From positions 496,001 to 560,000 of the forward strand of contig JALHQZ010000001.1 of assembly GCA_022841705.1 (NCBI GenBank): a stretch of DNA of 64,000 bases, read 5' to 3'. A program made the position numbers and the translations under genes. The notes below the pieces were generated by a model. The model did no database searches. It was not told where the DNA came from and saw only the letters and a list, made by a program, of their open reading frames with translations. How positions within the stretch are numbered: position 1 is the first letter of the stretch; every line of letters starts with the position of its first letter. Positions 18,187-27,049 of the stretch are shown here, one piece after another. This DNA is from Pirellulales bacterium (GTDB lineage: Bacteria > Planctomycetota > Planctomycetia > Pirellulales > Lacipirellulaceae).

Positions 18187-18930
18187 TTACTGTCCGAAAC
18201 CGCCGCCGCCGCTGGGAATCTCGCCGCTGACCGCCTGAAAGATCATTCCGGGCAGCGCCGGCAGCGCCATCAAGAGCCGGAGCGTCACCGTGGCGGCAAA
18301 GTAGAGCGCCGCAGAGAAAAAGCCCATAAGCGGTTCAATCTCCAGCCCAATCGTCGCCGCGAAGGTGGCGATGCCGACCGCTACGCCGGCGGCAATCATC
18401 ACCTGATAAATTTCCATCCCTTTTGTGGCGTAATCGGGATTCAGTTGCGAAGCAATCAAGCTGTACACGAACCAGCAGACCGCAAACACGGCGCCGACGA
18501 TCCCGGCTCGCAACCACAGCGTTTGTCCACGAAACGGTTCCAGTTCTGCATCTCGGAGAAAGTTATAGCCGGCCCAGGCGAGTAGCGGGCCGAGCAAAAT
18601 CGCCCCGCCACCCAGCACCGGATAACCGTTCGCCACCGCGCTACCGCGGAGTAGAAACGCCACCAGCATGGAGCCCAACACGCCGACCGCCGAGACGGCC
18701 GCCACCACCGGGTTGAACTTAGCGTCCTTAAACCGCGTGGTCTTCAGTACGCTGCGGCCCTTGGCGTCCGTCGGCCCCTCGGGCTTCGGTGCGTGAATGA
18801 CCACCGCTTCTTCGAGCTTCGGAATGGTGATCTTACCCTTACAATTGGGGCACGGTCCTTCCTTGCCGGCGAACTGGTCGCCAACCGTGAACCGCTTCAT
18901 ACAACTGGGGCAAGTGACGTTGATAGCCAT
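18187..18930 (-). CDS. Zinc-ribbon multi-pass membrane protein
   Basis: This 247-residue protein has an N-terminal zinc ribbon of the MJ0042/FYDLN type: CPSCMKRF at residues 6-13 and CPNCKGKI near residue 30, giving two CxxC pairs. A charged linker follows, then about five hydrophobic helices (FNPVVAAVSAVGVLGSMLVA, GGGAILLGPLLAWAGYNFL, AGIVGAVFAVCWFVYSLIA and others). Zinc-ribbon-plus-membrane proteins are numerous in planctomycetes and mostly uncharacterised. No enzyme motif is seen. A Gly-rich tail (GGGGFGQ) ends the protein. Confidence 0.75.
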   Translation of the reverse strand: MAINVTCPSCMKRFTVGDQFAGKEGPCPNCKGKITIPKLEEAVVIHAPKPEGPTDAKGRSVLKTTRFKDAKFNPVVAAVSAVGVLGSMLVAFLLRGSAVANGYPVLGGGAILLGPLLAWAGYNFLRDAELEPFRGQTLWLRAGIVGAVFAVCWFVYSLIASQLNPDYATKGMEIYQVMIAAGVAVGIATFAATIGLEIEPLMGFFSAALYFAATVTLRLLMALPALPGMIFQAVSGEIPSGGGGFGQ

Positions 18931-18932
18931 AG

Positions 18933-19022
18933 GGGAGGATTGGGGATTTGGGAATTGGGATGTAGGGAGTTTAACGCGCCGACAAGCGAACCCCCAAATC
19001 CCAAATCTTAATTCCCCTATCC
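18933..19022. repeat. Inverted short-unit repeat spacer
   Basis: The left arm is built of GGGGATTTGGGAATTGGGA-like units. The right arm is its approximate reverse complement (CCCAAATCCCAAATC...AATTCCCC). The whole spacer between two minus-strand genes is made of this. A related inverted pair lies around 20137-20227. Confidence 0.55.
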
Positions 19023-19520
19023 CTATTCTTTCTCTTGCAGATCGTCTTCGGTGATGGTGTTAAAGCCTTTGTCGGCCAAGGTTTCCAGGGCATGTTCGAT
19101 GTTGTCGACCATCAGTGCGACCGCGGGTTTGCCAGTGGGGCGAACCAAAAGCGGGTAAACCTGGGTGATGTTCACTTCCGCCGTCAGCAAGGCCGTGCAG
19201 ATTTGCAGCATGGGCTGGGGCGTGTCGGGAATCTCCACGCCGATGAGATTCGACTCGACCATCGCCAGGCCCGCGCGTTCAAGAATCTCTCGGCCCGCCT
19301 CGGGATCGCTCAGAATGAACCGGACTAGAGCGCAATCGGTGCTATCCGAAATGCTAATCGCGCAGATTCGCACCCGGCTTCCCTCAAACCGGCGAACCAC
19401 TTCCATCAGTTGGCCGACGCGGTTTTCGAGGAAGACGGTAAACTGGCGGATCGCCGGATAATCGCGGCCCCGCATGGTGGCGAACTCGACACCCGATCGA
19501 TCACCGATGCCGGCGCTCAT
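19023..19520 (-). CDS. Tandem ACT-domain protein
   Basis: This 165-residue cytoplasmic regulator consists of two ACT domains. The first is IRQFTVFLENRVGQLMEVVRR (the typical N-[RK]-[VP]-G-x-L start), continuing to ICAISISDSTDCALVRFIL. The second is about QICTALLTAEVNITQVYPLL. ACT pairs usually bind amino acids and control biosynthetic enzymes or transcription. No partner enzyme is adjacent, so the ligand is unknown. The ATG at 19520 is preceded by a purine-rich GAGAGGGA site; an internal ATG at 19475 lacks one. Confidence 0.8.
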   Translation of the reverse strand: MSAGIGDRSGVEFATMRGRDYPAIRQFTVFLENRVGQLMEVVRRFEGSRVRICAISISDSTDCALVRFILSDPEAGREILERAGLAMVESNLIGVEIPDTPQPMLQICTALLTAEVNITQVYPLLVRPTGKPAVALMVDNIEHALETLADKGFNTITEDDLQEKE

Positions 19521-19629
19521 GCGCTTGTCCCTCTCGTGACAGGACGAAATGGTCGAACCGGCAACGCGGAATTGCGCTACCCCAATCGCCGTAACTATAA
19601 GTGGGACGGGGAGTTATTGCAACAGTTGT

Positions 19630-19756
19630 GGGAGGGGCTAGGGGCTAGGGGGCAGGGGCTAGGGAAGGAATAATGTGCGACAACAAAGAACAATTGGTCG
19701 TCGTGAAAAGTGTTGACACGGGCTAACAGTCCCCAGCCTCCAGTCCCCAGCCCCCC
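19630..19756. repeat. G-rich and C-rich short-unit repeats flanking a spacer
   Basis: 19630-19665 is made of GGGGCTAGG-type units and 19727-19756 of CAGTCCCCAGCC-type units, roughly reverse complementary. The C-rich arm ends directly at the ATG of the thioesterase gene, leaving no visible Shine-Dalgarno sequence. Confidence 0.5.
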
Positions 19757-19757
19757 A

Positions 19758-20147
19758 ATGACTTTCGAGTTCGAGTTCCGCGTGCGGTACTACGAGACGG
19801 ATGCCCAAGGATTCGTCCACCACGCCAACTACTTTAAGTACTTCGAGCTGGCGCGAGTCGAACAATTGATGGCCGCCGGGTACGACTACGCGCAGCTTGA
19901 AAAGGAAGGCGTCATTCTTGTGGTGAGCAAAATCGCGGCCAAGTTCCACCGCCCCAGCAAGTTCGGCGACACGCTGCGGATGAAAATCACCACCCTCCGC
20001 GCTCGCGGCGCCCGGATCGACCACCGCTACGAGCTCTACCGTGGTGGCGAGCTGCTGACCGAAGGCGAAAGCACGCTGGCGTGTATTGACCGCGAGGGAA
20101 GAGTGCAGCGAATTCCGGAGTATCTGGAGTTGGAAGATGGGAATTAG
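19758..20147 (+). CDS. YbgC/FadM-like acyl-CoA thioesterase
   Basis: This 129-residue hotdog-fold thioesterase hydrolyses acyl-CoA or acyl-ACP thioesters. The family motif is clear near the N-terminus: RYYETDAQGFVHHANYFKYFE, with catalytic Asp15 and the HHANY helix start. Single-domain length matches the family, which works as a tetramer. The ATG at 19758 gives MTFEFEFRVRYYETD, the natural strand-1 start; upstream in-frame codons fall in repeat sequence. It is about 2.3 kb from the OleA-like gene and could release fatty acids in that neighbourhood, but YbgC-type enzymes are common housekeeping proteins. Confidence 0.9.
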   Translation: MTFEFEFRVRYYETDAQGFVHHANYFKYFELARVEQLMAAGYDYAQLEKEGVILVVSKIAAKFHRPSKFGDTLRMKITTLRARGARIDHRYELYRGGELLTEGESTLACIDREGRVQRIPEYLELEDGN

Positions 20148-20236
20148 GATTTGGGAAACGCTCAGCCGCAAGCGGCTGCAATCCGTCGCCAATTCCTCAA
20201 TCCCAAATCCTCAATCCCAAATCCTCCACACAAAAC

Positions 20237-20268
20237 GGCCCGGTGACGCTTCCGTGCGTCACCGGGCC
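20237..20268. terminator. Perfect 13-bp bidirectional terminator
   Basis: The stem 20237-20249/20256-20268 (GGCCCGGTGACGC with its exact complement) has a 6-base loop, between the convergent thioesterase and amidotransferase genes. An A-run (AAAA) precedes the stem, giving a T-tract for the minus-strand transcript. Confidence 0.75.
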
Positions 20269-20324
20269 ATCGCCAAGGAGGATCCATCCTTACGAAAGGT
20301 CCGATCTAGTGCGAACCAGGAGAA

Positions 20325-21068
20325 CTACGCAGCCATGCGCATCGCATGGGCGGATTCCTTCACACCCATCAGAAACTCTTCAAAAATGCGCAGGTCCAAA
20401 GCGCTGGCGGTTGAGGCTTCCGGATGGAACTGCGTGCCGATCGCGAACCAGTCGGTGTAGCGGCTTTCAATCGCTTCGATAATGCCGTCCGGGCAGCGGG
20501 CGGTCACTTCAAAGCCTTCAGCCAGCTCATCAATCGCCATGTGGTGCCAACTGTTAACCCGCAGTTCGCCATCCCCGTAGACGCGGTCCATAACCGAACC
20601 CGGCGTAATGACCAGCGTATGGCGATGGGCCGGGTCCAGCGGATCCTTGTGGGGCAGGGCGGTCGGCACATCTTCCGGAATGTGGAGGAACAAATTTCCG
20701 CCGAGTGTGACGTTCAAGAGTTGCATTCCCACGCCGATGCCCAGAACCGGGATGCGGCGCTCCGCAATGCGGCGCATGAGCCGCCGGTCAAATGCTTCCC
20801 GACGGGCGTCCAGCGGACGCACGGTGGGGTGCAGCATCCAGCCATCGCGGCGGGGATCAAGGTCGGCTCCCCCGACCATCAGCATGCCATCAACCAGATC
20901 GAGCGCTTGGTTAAGGTCCTCCATGTCGCCCAGCGGCGGCAGAATCACCGGCAGGCCTCCCGCCTGCACAACCGCATCGTAATAACCAGCGGCGATAAAA
21001 GAGTGGGCAGCTTTCTCGCCCATCGCGCCGCGAAAGTCAGCATTCAAACCAATGACCGGCTTAGCCAT
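20325..21068 (-). CDS. Class I glutamine amidotransferase-like protein lacking the catalytic Cys
   Basis: This 247-residue protein has the fold of PuuD-type gamma-glutamyl-GABA hydrolases: N-terminal KPVIGLNADFRG, then DLVDGMLMVGGADLDPRRDG, then the nucleophile-elbow block and GTQFHPEAS. In active members the elbow reads GICxGMQ. Here it is GIGVGMQLLNV, with Gly112 replacing the nucleophilic cysteine (codon GGC, read directly). The His-Glu pair (FHPE) is kept. Hydrolysis of a gamma-glutamyl bond by the usual mechanism is therefore unlikely; binding or regulation is more plausible. The ATG at 21068 is preceded by AGGGAG and is preferred to an upstream GTG at 21143. Confidence 0.85.
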   Translation of the reverse strand: MAKPVIGLNADFRGAMGEKAAHSFIAAGYYDAVVQAGGLPVILPPLGDMEDLNQALDLVDGMLMVGGADLDPRRDGWMLHPTVRPLDARREAFDRRLMRRIAERRIPVLGIGVGMQLLNVTLGGNLFLHIPEDVPTALPHKDPLDPAHRHTLVITPGSVMDRVYGDGELRVNSWHHMAIDELAEGFEVTARCPDGIIEAIESRYTDWFAIGTQFHPEASTASALDLRIFEEFLMGVKESAHAMRMAA

Positions 21069-21642
21069 TCTCAACACTCCCTTGCATGCCAACGCCATCA
21101 TGACGTCGGTCGGTCCGAGGCCATTCGAGAACGCCACCCGCACGGGTCAAGATTCAGCACGACCGATCGGCCGCTGCTCGCAGGTGAGCATTGGTCGACT
21201 GCCCCGGTGGTGACCCGATGTGAGAATGCACGAGCGGTAAGAGCTCGCGTGTCGTCCCTAACACGTCGGATCGAAGCGGAGAGTTGTCGCTGCCCGTCGG
21301 CCTGCCTCAGTTGCCCCGGTCCGCCGTCCAGCGAGCGGACGACGTGGTGGAGGTGTTCCCTGGCCGAGTGGCGAATCTTCGCGGGTAATGTTTCGAGCGG
21401 CCTCCTGAAATGGTAACGACCGGTGTCACTCGGCCTCGTTGCAAGGGATGCAAGTCAGGCAGCGAGAATAGTGGGCTAATTTTAGGTGTTCAACTAAGTT
21501 TGCACATCTTGCGATGAAGCTGTTCCGCTAGCACAAGATGTGGTGGCTAGCACGTAAGTTGGTTGGGCGAATCACTCCGAACTTAACAATCGCGCAAGAG
21601 TTTCGTAGGCTCGAAATGTTCGAGAAATACCGAGCGAAACGT
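21069..21642. other. Spacer with one small hairpin
   Basis: About 570 bases upstream of the amidotransferase and downstream of the CPBP gene. The only structure I see is a 9-bp inverted repeat (CACATCTTG at 21503-21511 with CAAGATGTG at 21534-21542), possibly the CPBP terminator. No gene is supported. Confidence 0.4.
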
Positions 21643-22359
21643 TCAAAACGCCAAAAAGTAGCCGACGGCAAAAATCGCGGCGTCGACCAAACCGTGGCTA
21701 ATCCACGGAGAAAACAGGCTTTTCGAGGTTTCGTACAGCCACGCCCACACCAGCCCGCCGACCATCACGCTGAGCGAGAAAAAGGCCGTCGCCAGCGGCG
21801 TCTCTGCGAAATAGCCGTGCAAGACCACGATGTGGTGCGCCATGAATGCCGCCGACGAAACCACCGCCGCCCGTTCAAATGACCAATGCCGCCGCAGCCG
21901 GCCGAACACAAACCACCGCCAGTAGTACTCCTCGAGCAGCGAATGGCAGAGTGCGTAAAACACACTCGCTCCAAAGTAGAACCACGGCGACGCGAGGCCG
22001 AGCCCCTGCACCAACCGTTCCGCATGGCGATCCGCCGATTGAAAAAACGGCGCATCATCAAGCAGCAGAAAATAGGTGGCGAGCGTCGCGCCGAAAATCG
22101 CCAGTCCAAACAACACGCCAACGAGCAGCCCGCGCGTGGTTGGCTTCACGAAGCCGAGTTTCTCCCGACAAACCCAGCCGACCCACACCGCCGGCAGCCC
22201 GAACTGAATTGTCTTGCCGACCGCGTAAATACCCTGCCGAATCGCCGGGGCCGACCCTTCACTCCAGCGGTAGTAGATGAGCGTAATGAGCGTCGGCAAC
22301 GCCATCGCGATCGCCAAGACGAGCATTTCACCCCGTCGCGGGGCGGGCGGATTCTGCAT
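21643..22359 (-). CDS. CPBP family intramembrane metalloprotease
   Basis: This 238-residue polytopic protein is of the CAAX-protease/bacteriocin-processing (Abi) family. The three metal-binding motifs are present in order: EExxxR in HSLLEEYYWRWFVFG, a histidine in AAFMAHHIVVLHG, and the last motif in PWISHGLVDAAIF. At least six hydrophobic helices surround them. Such proteases cleave prenylated or other membrane substrates, or act in immunity to bacteriocins; the substrate here is unknown. The start at 22359 (MQNPPAPRRGEM) has GGAAGA upstream. It is divergent from the OleA-like gene, with only 80 bases between starts, so the two probably share a promoter region. Confidence 0.85.
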   Translation of the reverse strand: MQNPPAPRRGEMLVLAIAMALPTLITLIYYRWSEGSAPAIRQGIYAVGKTIQFGLPAVWVGWVCREKLGFVKPTTRGLLVGVLFGLAIFGATLATYFLLLDDAPFFQSADRHAERLVQGLGLASPWFYFGASVFYALCHSLLEEYYWRWFVFGRLRRHWSFERAAVVSSAAFMAHHIVVLHGYFAETPLATAFFSLSVMVGGLVWAWLYETSKSLFSPWISHGLVDAAIFAVGYFLAF

Positions 22360-22439
22360 GTTCAATCTTCCCATCCGCCCCCGAAGTGGGGGCGTTCGGG
22401 TATATTGTGACCGAACGACTCCACCGTACCAAGATCGTT

Positions 22440-23465
22440 ATGCTCTACCACCGCGTCACCATCGCCGCCGCCAGTTACGTGCTGCCCGATGAAGTGGTGA
22501 CCACCGCGGAGATCGAACGCCGCCTGGCGCCGCTTTACGACCGGCTGAAACTGCCCGAAGGGCGGTTGGAACTGATGACCGGCATCCGCGAGCGGCGGTT
22601 CTTTCCGCCCGGCGTGCGGATTAGCGACGTAAGCATCCGCGCCGCCCGCAACGCGATTGACGAGAGCGGGCTCGATCCGGCGCTCTTCGGCGCCTTGGTC
22701 CACGGAAGCGTTTGCCGCGACCAATTGGAACCCGCCACCGCGTGCCGGGTGCATCACGCGGTCGGCCTGCCGGCGGCGTGCCAGGTGTACGATGTCTCGA
22801 ACGCCTGCCTCGGCATCCTCACCGGCGCTGTGCAGATTGCGAACCTGATCGAGCTGGGCCAGATTCGTGCCGGCGTGGTGGTGGGAACTGAGTGCGGCCG
22901 AGAGCTGGTCGAAAACACCATCGCGGGGCTAAATGCCGATGAATCGCTCACCCGGGCGAGCATCAAGAACTCGATCGCATCGCTCACCATCGGTTCGGCT
23001 AGCGCGGCGCTGGTGCTGTGCGCTGCGGAACTCGCGCCGCACGGCCACCGCTTCCTAGGTGGCGCCTGCCGTGCCGATTCGACTTGGAACGAATTGTGCC
23101 AAAGCGAAGGCCTCGCGCAGCAGATGCAAACCGATAGCGAAACGCTGCTGCGCGAAGGAGTGCAGAGCGGCGTGCAAAACTTCGGTGCGTTCTTGGGCGA
23201 GCTCGGCTGGAGCGCCGCGGAGATTGACAAAACGGTCTGCCACCAAGTCGGCGTCGCCCACCGCAAGCTGATGCTCGATTCGCTGGGCCTTGATCCTGGC
23301 CGCGATTTCAGCACGTTCGAATGGCTCGGCAACACTGGCGCCGCCGCGCTGCCGGCAAGCCTCGCCATCGCCGCCGAACGCGGGCATTTTGCGAAAGGTG
23401 AGTGCGTGGGACTGCTCGGCATCGGCAGCGGCATCAATTGCCTCATGCTCGGCGTGGAGTGGTGA
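22440..23465 (+). CDS. FabH/OleA-like 3-oxoacyl-ACP synthase III family enzyme
   Basis: This 341-residue thiolase-fold condensing enzyme has the KASIII/OleA catalytic triad: C123 in DVSNACLGILTGAV, H268 in TVCHQVGVAH and N298 in EWLGNTGAAALP. DVSNACLG resembles the active-site segment of OleA-type enzymes, which join two acyl-CoAs head to head, more than the DVxAACxGF of housekeeping FabH. It could either condense long acyl chains or start an elongation series. The partner genes oleB, oleC and oleD are not next to it. The start at 22440 (MLYHRVTIAAASYVLP) is preferred because MLYHRV is the usual beginning; upstream codons are in spacer DNA. It heads the plus-strand lipid-related genes. Confidence 0.85.
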   Translation: MLYHRVTIAAASYVLPDEVVTTAEIERRLAPLYDRLKLPEGRLELMTGIRERRFFPPGVRISDVSIRAARNAIDESGLDPALFGALVHGSVCRDQLEPATACRVHHAVGLPAACQVYDVSNACLGILTGAVQIANLIELGQIRAGVVVGTECGRELVENTIAGLNADESLTRASIKNSIASLTIGSASAALVLCAAELAPHGHRFLGGACRADSTWNELCQSEGLAQQMQTDSETLLREGVQSGVQNFGAFLGELGWSAAEIDKTVCHQVGVAHRKLMLDSLGLDPGRDFSTFEWLGNTGAAALPASLAIAAERGHFAKGECVGLLGIGSGINCLMLGVEW

Positions 23466-23473
23466 GACAAATC

Positions 23474-23499
23474 AATAGCCGGGGAGCTACGCTCCGCGG
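23474..23499 (+). repeat. 26-bp palindromic element, copy 2
   Basis: Identical to copy 1 (16982-17007). It sits between the OleA-like stop and the start of the small membrane protein gene. With copy 3 at 24155-24180 in the opposite orientation, it brackets that gene. Confidence 0.75.
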
Positions 23500-23519
23500 T
23501 GCTCGGCTTAATTTTGCGA

Positions 23520-24143
23520 ATGAAAGACACCCCAACAACTCGCCGCCCGCGTTTCTCCATGCGTGAGCTGCTGATGCTCATGGCGCTGGTGGCGATGGGG
23601 ATTACGATTGTGTTGATGTATCGCGAAGTTGGACCGCTGCGAGACGAGAACAGGAGGTTGAGGAAAGAGGCCGGGTTCTTGATTGTCGATGACAAAGCGA
23701 AAGTCAACGCGATTCGTGTCGAGACTGACAGTAGATTCGAATGGAAGTGGCGGATTTGGATTCCTGCAGGACGAAGCTACGAAGTGACCTGTTACACGAA
23801 TGACATCGGGCCAAAGGAGAAAGCCGGACGTTCCTGGACCAGCACGAGAATCTTTGAAGCTGGCGAGCATGTGATTCGATATGTCATCACGTCCGACCCA
23901 CGCGACAGTAAGCTGCGTGGGAACATGGAGGTGCATGGAAGCGGGAGTGGAAATTTTGAAACTGAATGGGCGCGCTGGGACAATGCGAGTAGTTCAACCA
24001 CGGGCGTTAACTTCGAGCGATACGTTGGGTTTCCAGACCAAGCGTTTGAGCTAACGCGCTACCGGGTCTCGCAGGACAAGCATCCGTCGGAAATCAATGG
24101 ACCTTGCGACGGTTTCATGATCTGGATTGAACCCGCGAAGTAA
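23520..24143 (+). CDS. Membrane-anchored hypothetical protein (intact paralogue)
   Basis: This 207-residue protein of unknown function has a single N-terminal transmembrane helix (LLMLMALVAMGITIVLMYR), then a short coiled-coil-like REVGPLRDENRRLRKEAG. A beta-rich extracytoplasmic domain ends in PCDGFMIWIEPAK. The broken copy at 17023-17757 shares this architecture and the C-terminal motif. The gene is bracketed by inverted copies of the 26-bp palindrome, so it may have been moved or duplicated together with them. It interrupts the lipid gene series and has no visible connection to it. Confidence 0.7.
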   Translation: MKDTPTTRRPRFSMRELLMLMALVAMGITIVLMYREVGPLRDENRRLRKEAGFLIVDDKAKVNAIRVETDSRFEWKWRIWIPAGRSYEVTCYTNDIGPKEKAGRSWTSTRIFEAGEHVIRYVITSDPRDSKLRGNMEVHGSGSGNFETEWARWDNASSSTTGVNFERYVGFPDQAFELTRYRVSQDKHPSEINGPCDGFMIWIEPAK

Positions 24144-24154
24144 CACCCCGCACG

Positions 24155-24180
24155 CCGCGGAGCGTAGCTCCCCGGCTATT
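24155..24180 (-). repeat. 26-bp palindromic element, copy 3
   Basis: The exact reverse complement of copies 1 and 2, 12 bases after the stop of the intact paralogue. It could also end transcription there. Confidence 0.75.
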
Positions 24181-24238
24181 GTCGAGCGTATTTCCGCACC
24201 CGTAGAGCAACCCTCCGGCATCGGGTAAAATCGCTCCC

Positions 24239-25717
<1,479 letters not shown>

Positions 25718-25730
25718 CGGAGAAAGATAG

Positions 25731-25787
25731 GGGACGCGGATTTGCGCGGATGCGGCGGATGAGCGCGGATTTTCTTTGATCAGTAAC
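25731..25787 (+). repeat. GCGGAT-rich spacer repeat, copy A
   Basis: A block of CGCGGAT/GCGGCGGAT units following the CrtI-like gene and ending GATCAGTAAC. Copy C (26867) has the same order and the same ending. Copies B and D are in the reverse orientation. Confidence 0.65.
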
Positions 25788-25824
25788 GAGAGGCGAAGAT
25801 GGTCTTAAACGCTTTCGTCATCGC

Positions 25825-26313
25825 ATGAGCACAGCATTCATGGATATTCAACAGCTGTGGTTAGAGGGACGATGTCCGTGCCTAAGTGGCATAATTCGCG
25901 GAACCGGCGCGTTCACTCCGGTGACAGTCGAGATGTCCGATCCTTGGGACCATCAAACCTACAAACTGAATGTGGGAGGGAACGAATCCGATATTACAGT
26001 GCCAGATGAAGTCAAACCCGAGTCGTGTTTATCGCTCAGCGAGTTCTACGAGACCACGGATTATCGCCGCTTTCTTCGAGTCGGATGCGGTGAAACTAGC
26101 TGGGAAGGCGAAGGCTTTGTTGCTTTTTCCGATCCTAATTCAAACGAGTTGCGTTGGATTGCAGTCCTCCCCAATACCGGAGAGTTTGAGGTCTGCTTGA
26201 TATACGAATCGTTTGTGGCCGCACGTTCAAGTTACAATGTGTGGTGGATTTTCCCTGTCGATTCGCCTGAGAACGCGATGGTGGAACGCTCTTCCCCTCT
26301 ATTCGAGCAATGA
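25825..26313 (+). CDS. Hypothetical protein (162 aa) bracketed by inverted repeats
   Basis: I do not recognise this soluble-looking protein. It has a cysteine pair near the N-terminus (GRCPCLSG) and otherwise an acidic, aromatic-rich sequence (LRWIAVLPNTGEFEVCLIYESF). No signal peptide or membrane helix is visible and no good ribosome-binding site is seen. Base composition is more AT-rich than the flanking lipid genes, and GCGGAT repeats A and B flank it in inverted orientation. This suggests an inserted cassette between the CrtI-like and FabZ-like genes. Confidence 0.5.
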   Translation: MSTAFMDIQQLWLEGRCPCLSGIIRGTGAFTPVTVEMSDPWDHQTYKLNVGGNESDITVPDEVKPESCLSLSEFYETTDYRRFLRVGCGETSWEGEGFVAFSDPNSNELRWIAVLPNTGEFEVCLIYESFVAARSSYNVWWIFPVDSPENAMVERSSPLFEQ

Positions 26314-26350
26314 ATTAATGCACCCGACGTGGTGCTGATACTAAAAAGTA

Positions 26351-26390
26351 ATCTGCGTAAATCCGCCGCATCCGCGCTAATCCGCGTCCC
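26351..26390 (-). repeat. GCGGAT-rich spacer repeat, copy B
   Basis: Reverse-oriented partner of copy A (ATCCGCCGCATCCGCG and ATCCGCGTCCC), ending just before the FabZ-like start. Confidence 0.65.
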
Positions 26391-26401
26391 CATTTTTCCG
26401 A

Positions 26402-26866
26402 ATGTCACTCGCCCAAATCCACGCCGCCATCCCGCACCGCGCGCCGTTTCTCCTCGTCGATGAAATCGTCGAGCAGAGCGATGATCGCATCATTTGCCGC
26501 AAGCATTTCACCGGCGATGAGTTCTGGTACGCCGGGCATTACCCCGAATATCCGCTCACCCCTGGGGTGCTGCTGTGTGAAGCGGCCATGCAAGCGGGGG
26601 CCGTGCTGTTGTCGGCGATCACCACCGCCGCCCAGGGCGGGGCAGGAGTGGCGGGTGGCGTGCCGGTCGCAACGCGGCTCAACAACGTGCAGTTCCGTAG
26701 CATGGTCCGTCCCGGCGATTCGATTACGATTGAGGTGACTCTAACCGAACGCCTCGCCGCCACTTACTACATGGCCGCCAAGGTGACGAATGCAAGTAGC
26801 AACAAACTCGCCATGCGCTGCGACTTTGCTTGTACTGTTGCCCCGATGGAGGGTGGGAAAGAATAG
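26402..26866 (+). CDS. FabZ-like beta-hydroxyacyl-ACP dehydratase
   Basis: This 154-residue hotdog-fold dehydratase removes water from 3-hydroxyacyl-ACP. The start IPHRAPFLLVDEI matches the FabZ opening. The catalytic pair is visible: H46 in AGHYPEYPLTPGV and E60 in LLCEAAMQAGA. Housekeeping FabZ has the same spacing (HxPxxPxxPGVxxxEAxxQ). The gene lies with a CrtI-like flavoprotein upstream and a FabI-like reductase downstream, on the same strand, separated only by GCGGAT repeat spacers. It probably serves a dedicated elongation set rather than general fatty acid synthesis; that is inference from context. Confidence 0.88.
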   Translation: MSLAQIHAAIPHRAPFLLVDEIVEQSDDRIICRKHFTGDEFWYAGHYPEYPLTPGVLLCEAAMQAGAVLLSAITTAAQGGAGVAGGVPVATRLNNVQFRSMVRPGDSITIEVTLTERLAATYYMAAKVTNASSNKLAMRCDFACTVAPMEGGKE

Positions 26867-26913
26867 GGGACGCGGATCTGCGCGGATGCGGCGGATCGAC
26901 GCGGATCAGTAAC
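26867..26913 (+). repeat. GCGGAT-rich spacer repeat, copy C
   Basis: Same orientation and same GATCAGTAAC ending as copy A, beginning at the FabZ-like stop codon. Confidence 0.65.
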
Positions 26914-26984
26914 AACTGCTGCGAACTCAAACTTCTCCAGCGATCTTTCGCAAAGGAGTAGACGCTAAAGAGAAGTAAGACCAA

Positions 26985-27029
26985 AATCCGCGCTCATCCG
27001 CCGCATCCGCGTTAATCCGCGTCCCCTAT
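26985..27029 (-). repeat. GCGGAT-rich spacer repeat, copy D
   Basis: Reverse-oriented partner of copy C. The two form an inverted pair with about 70 bases between them, directly upstream of the FabI-like gene. Confidence 0.65.
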
Positions 27030-27049
27030 CTTCATCTTCATTGTTTCTT

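Noticed and set aside
25731..27029. GCGGAT repeats as a CRISPR array
   Set aside because: Units are short, vary in order, occur in both orientations and have no regularly spaced unique spacers.
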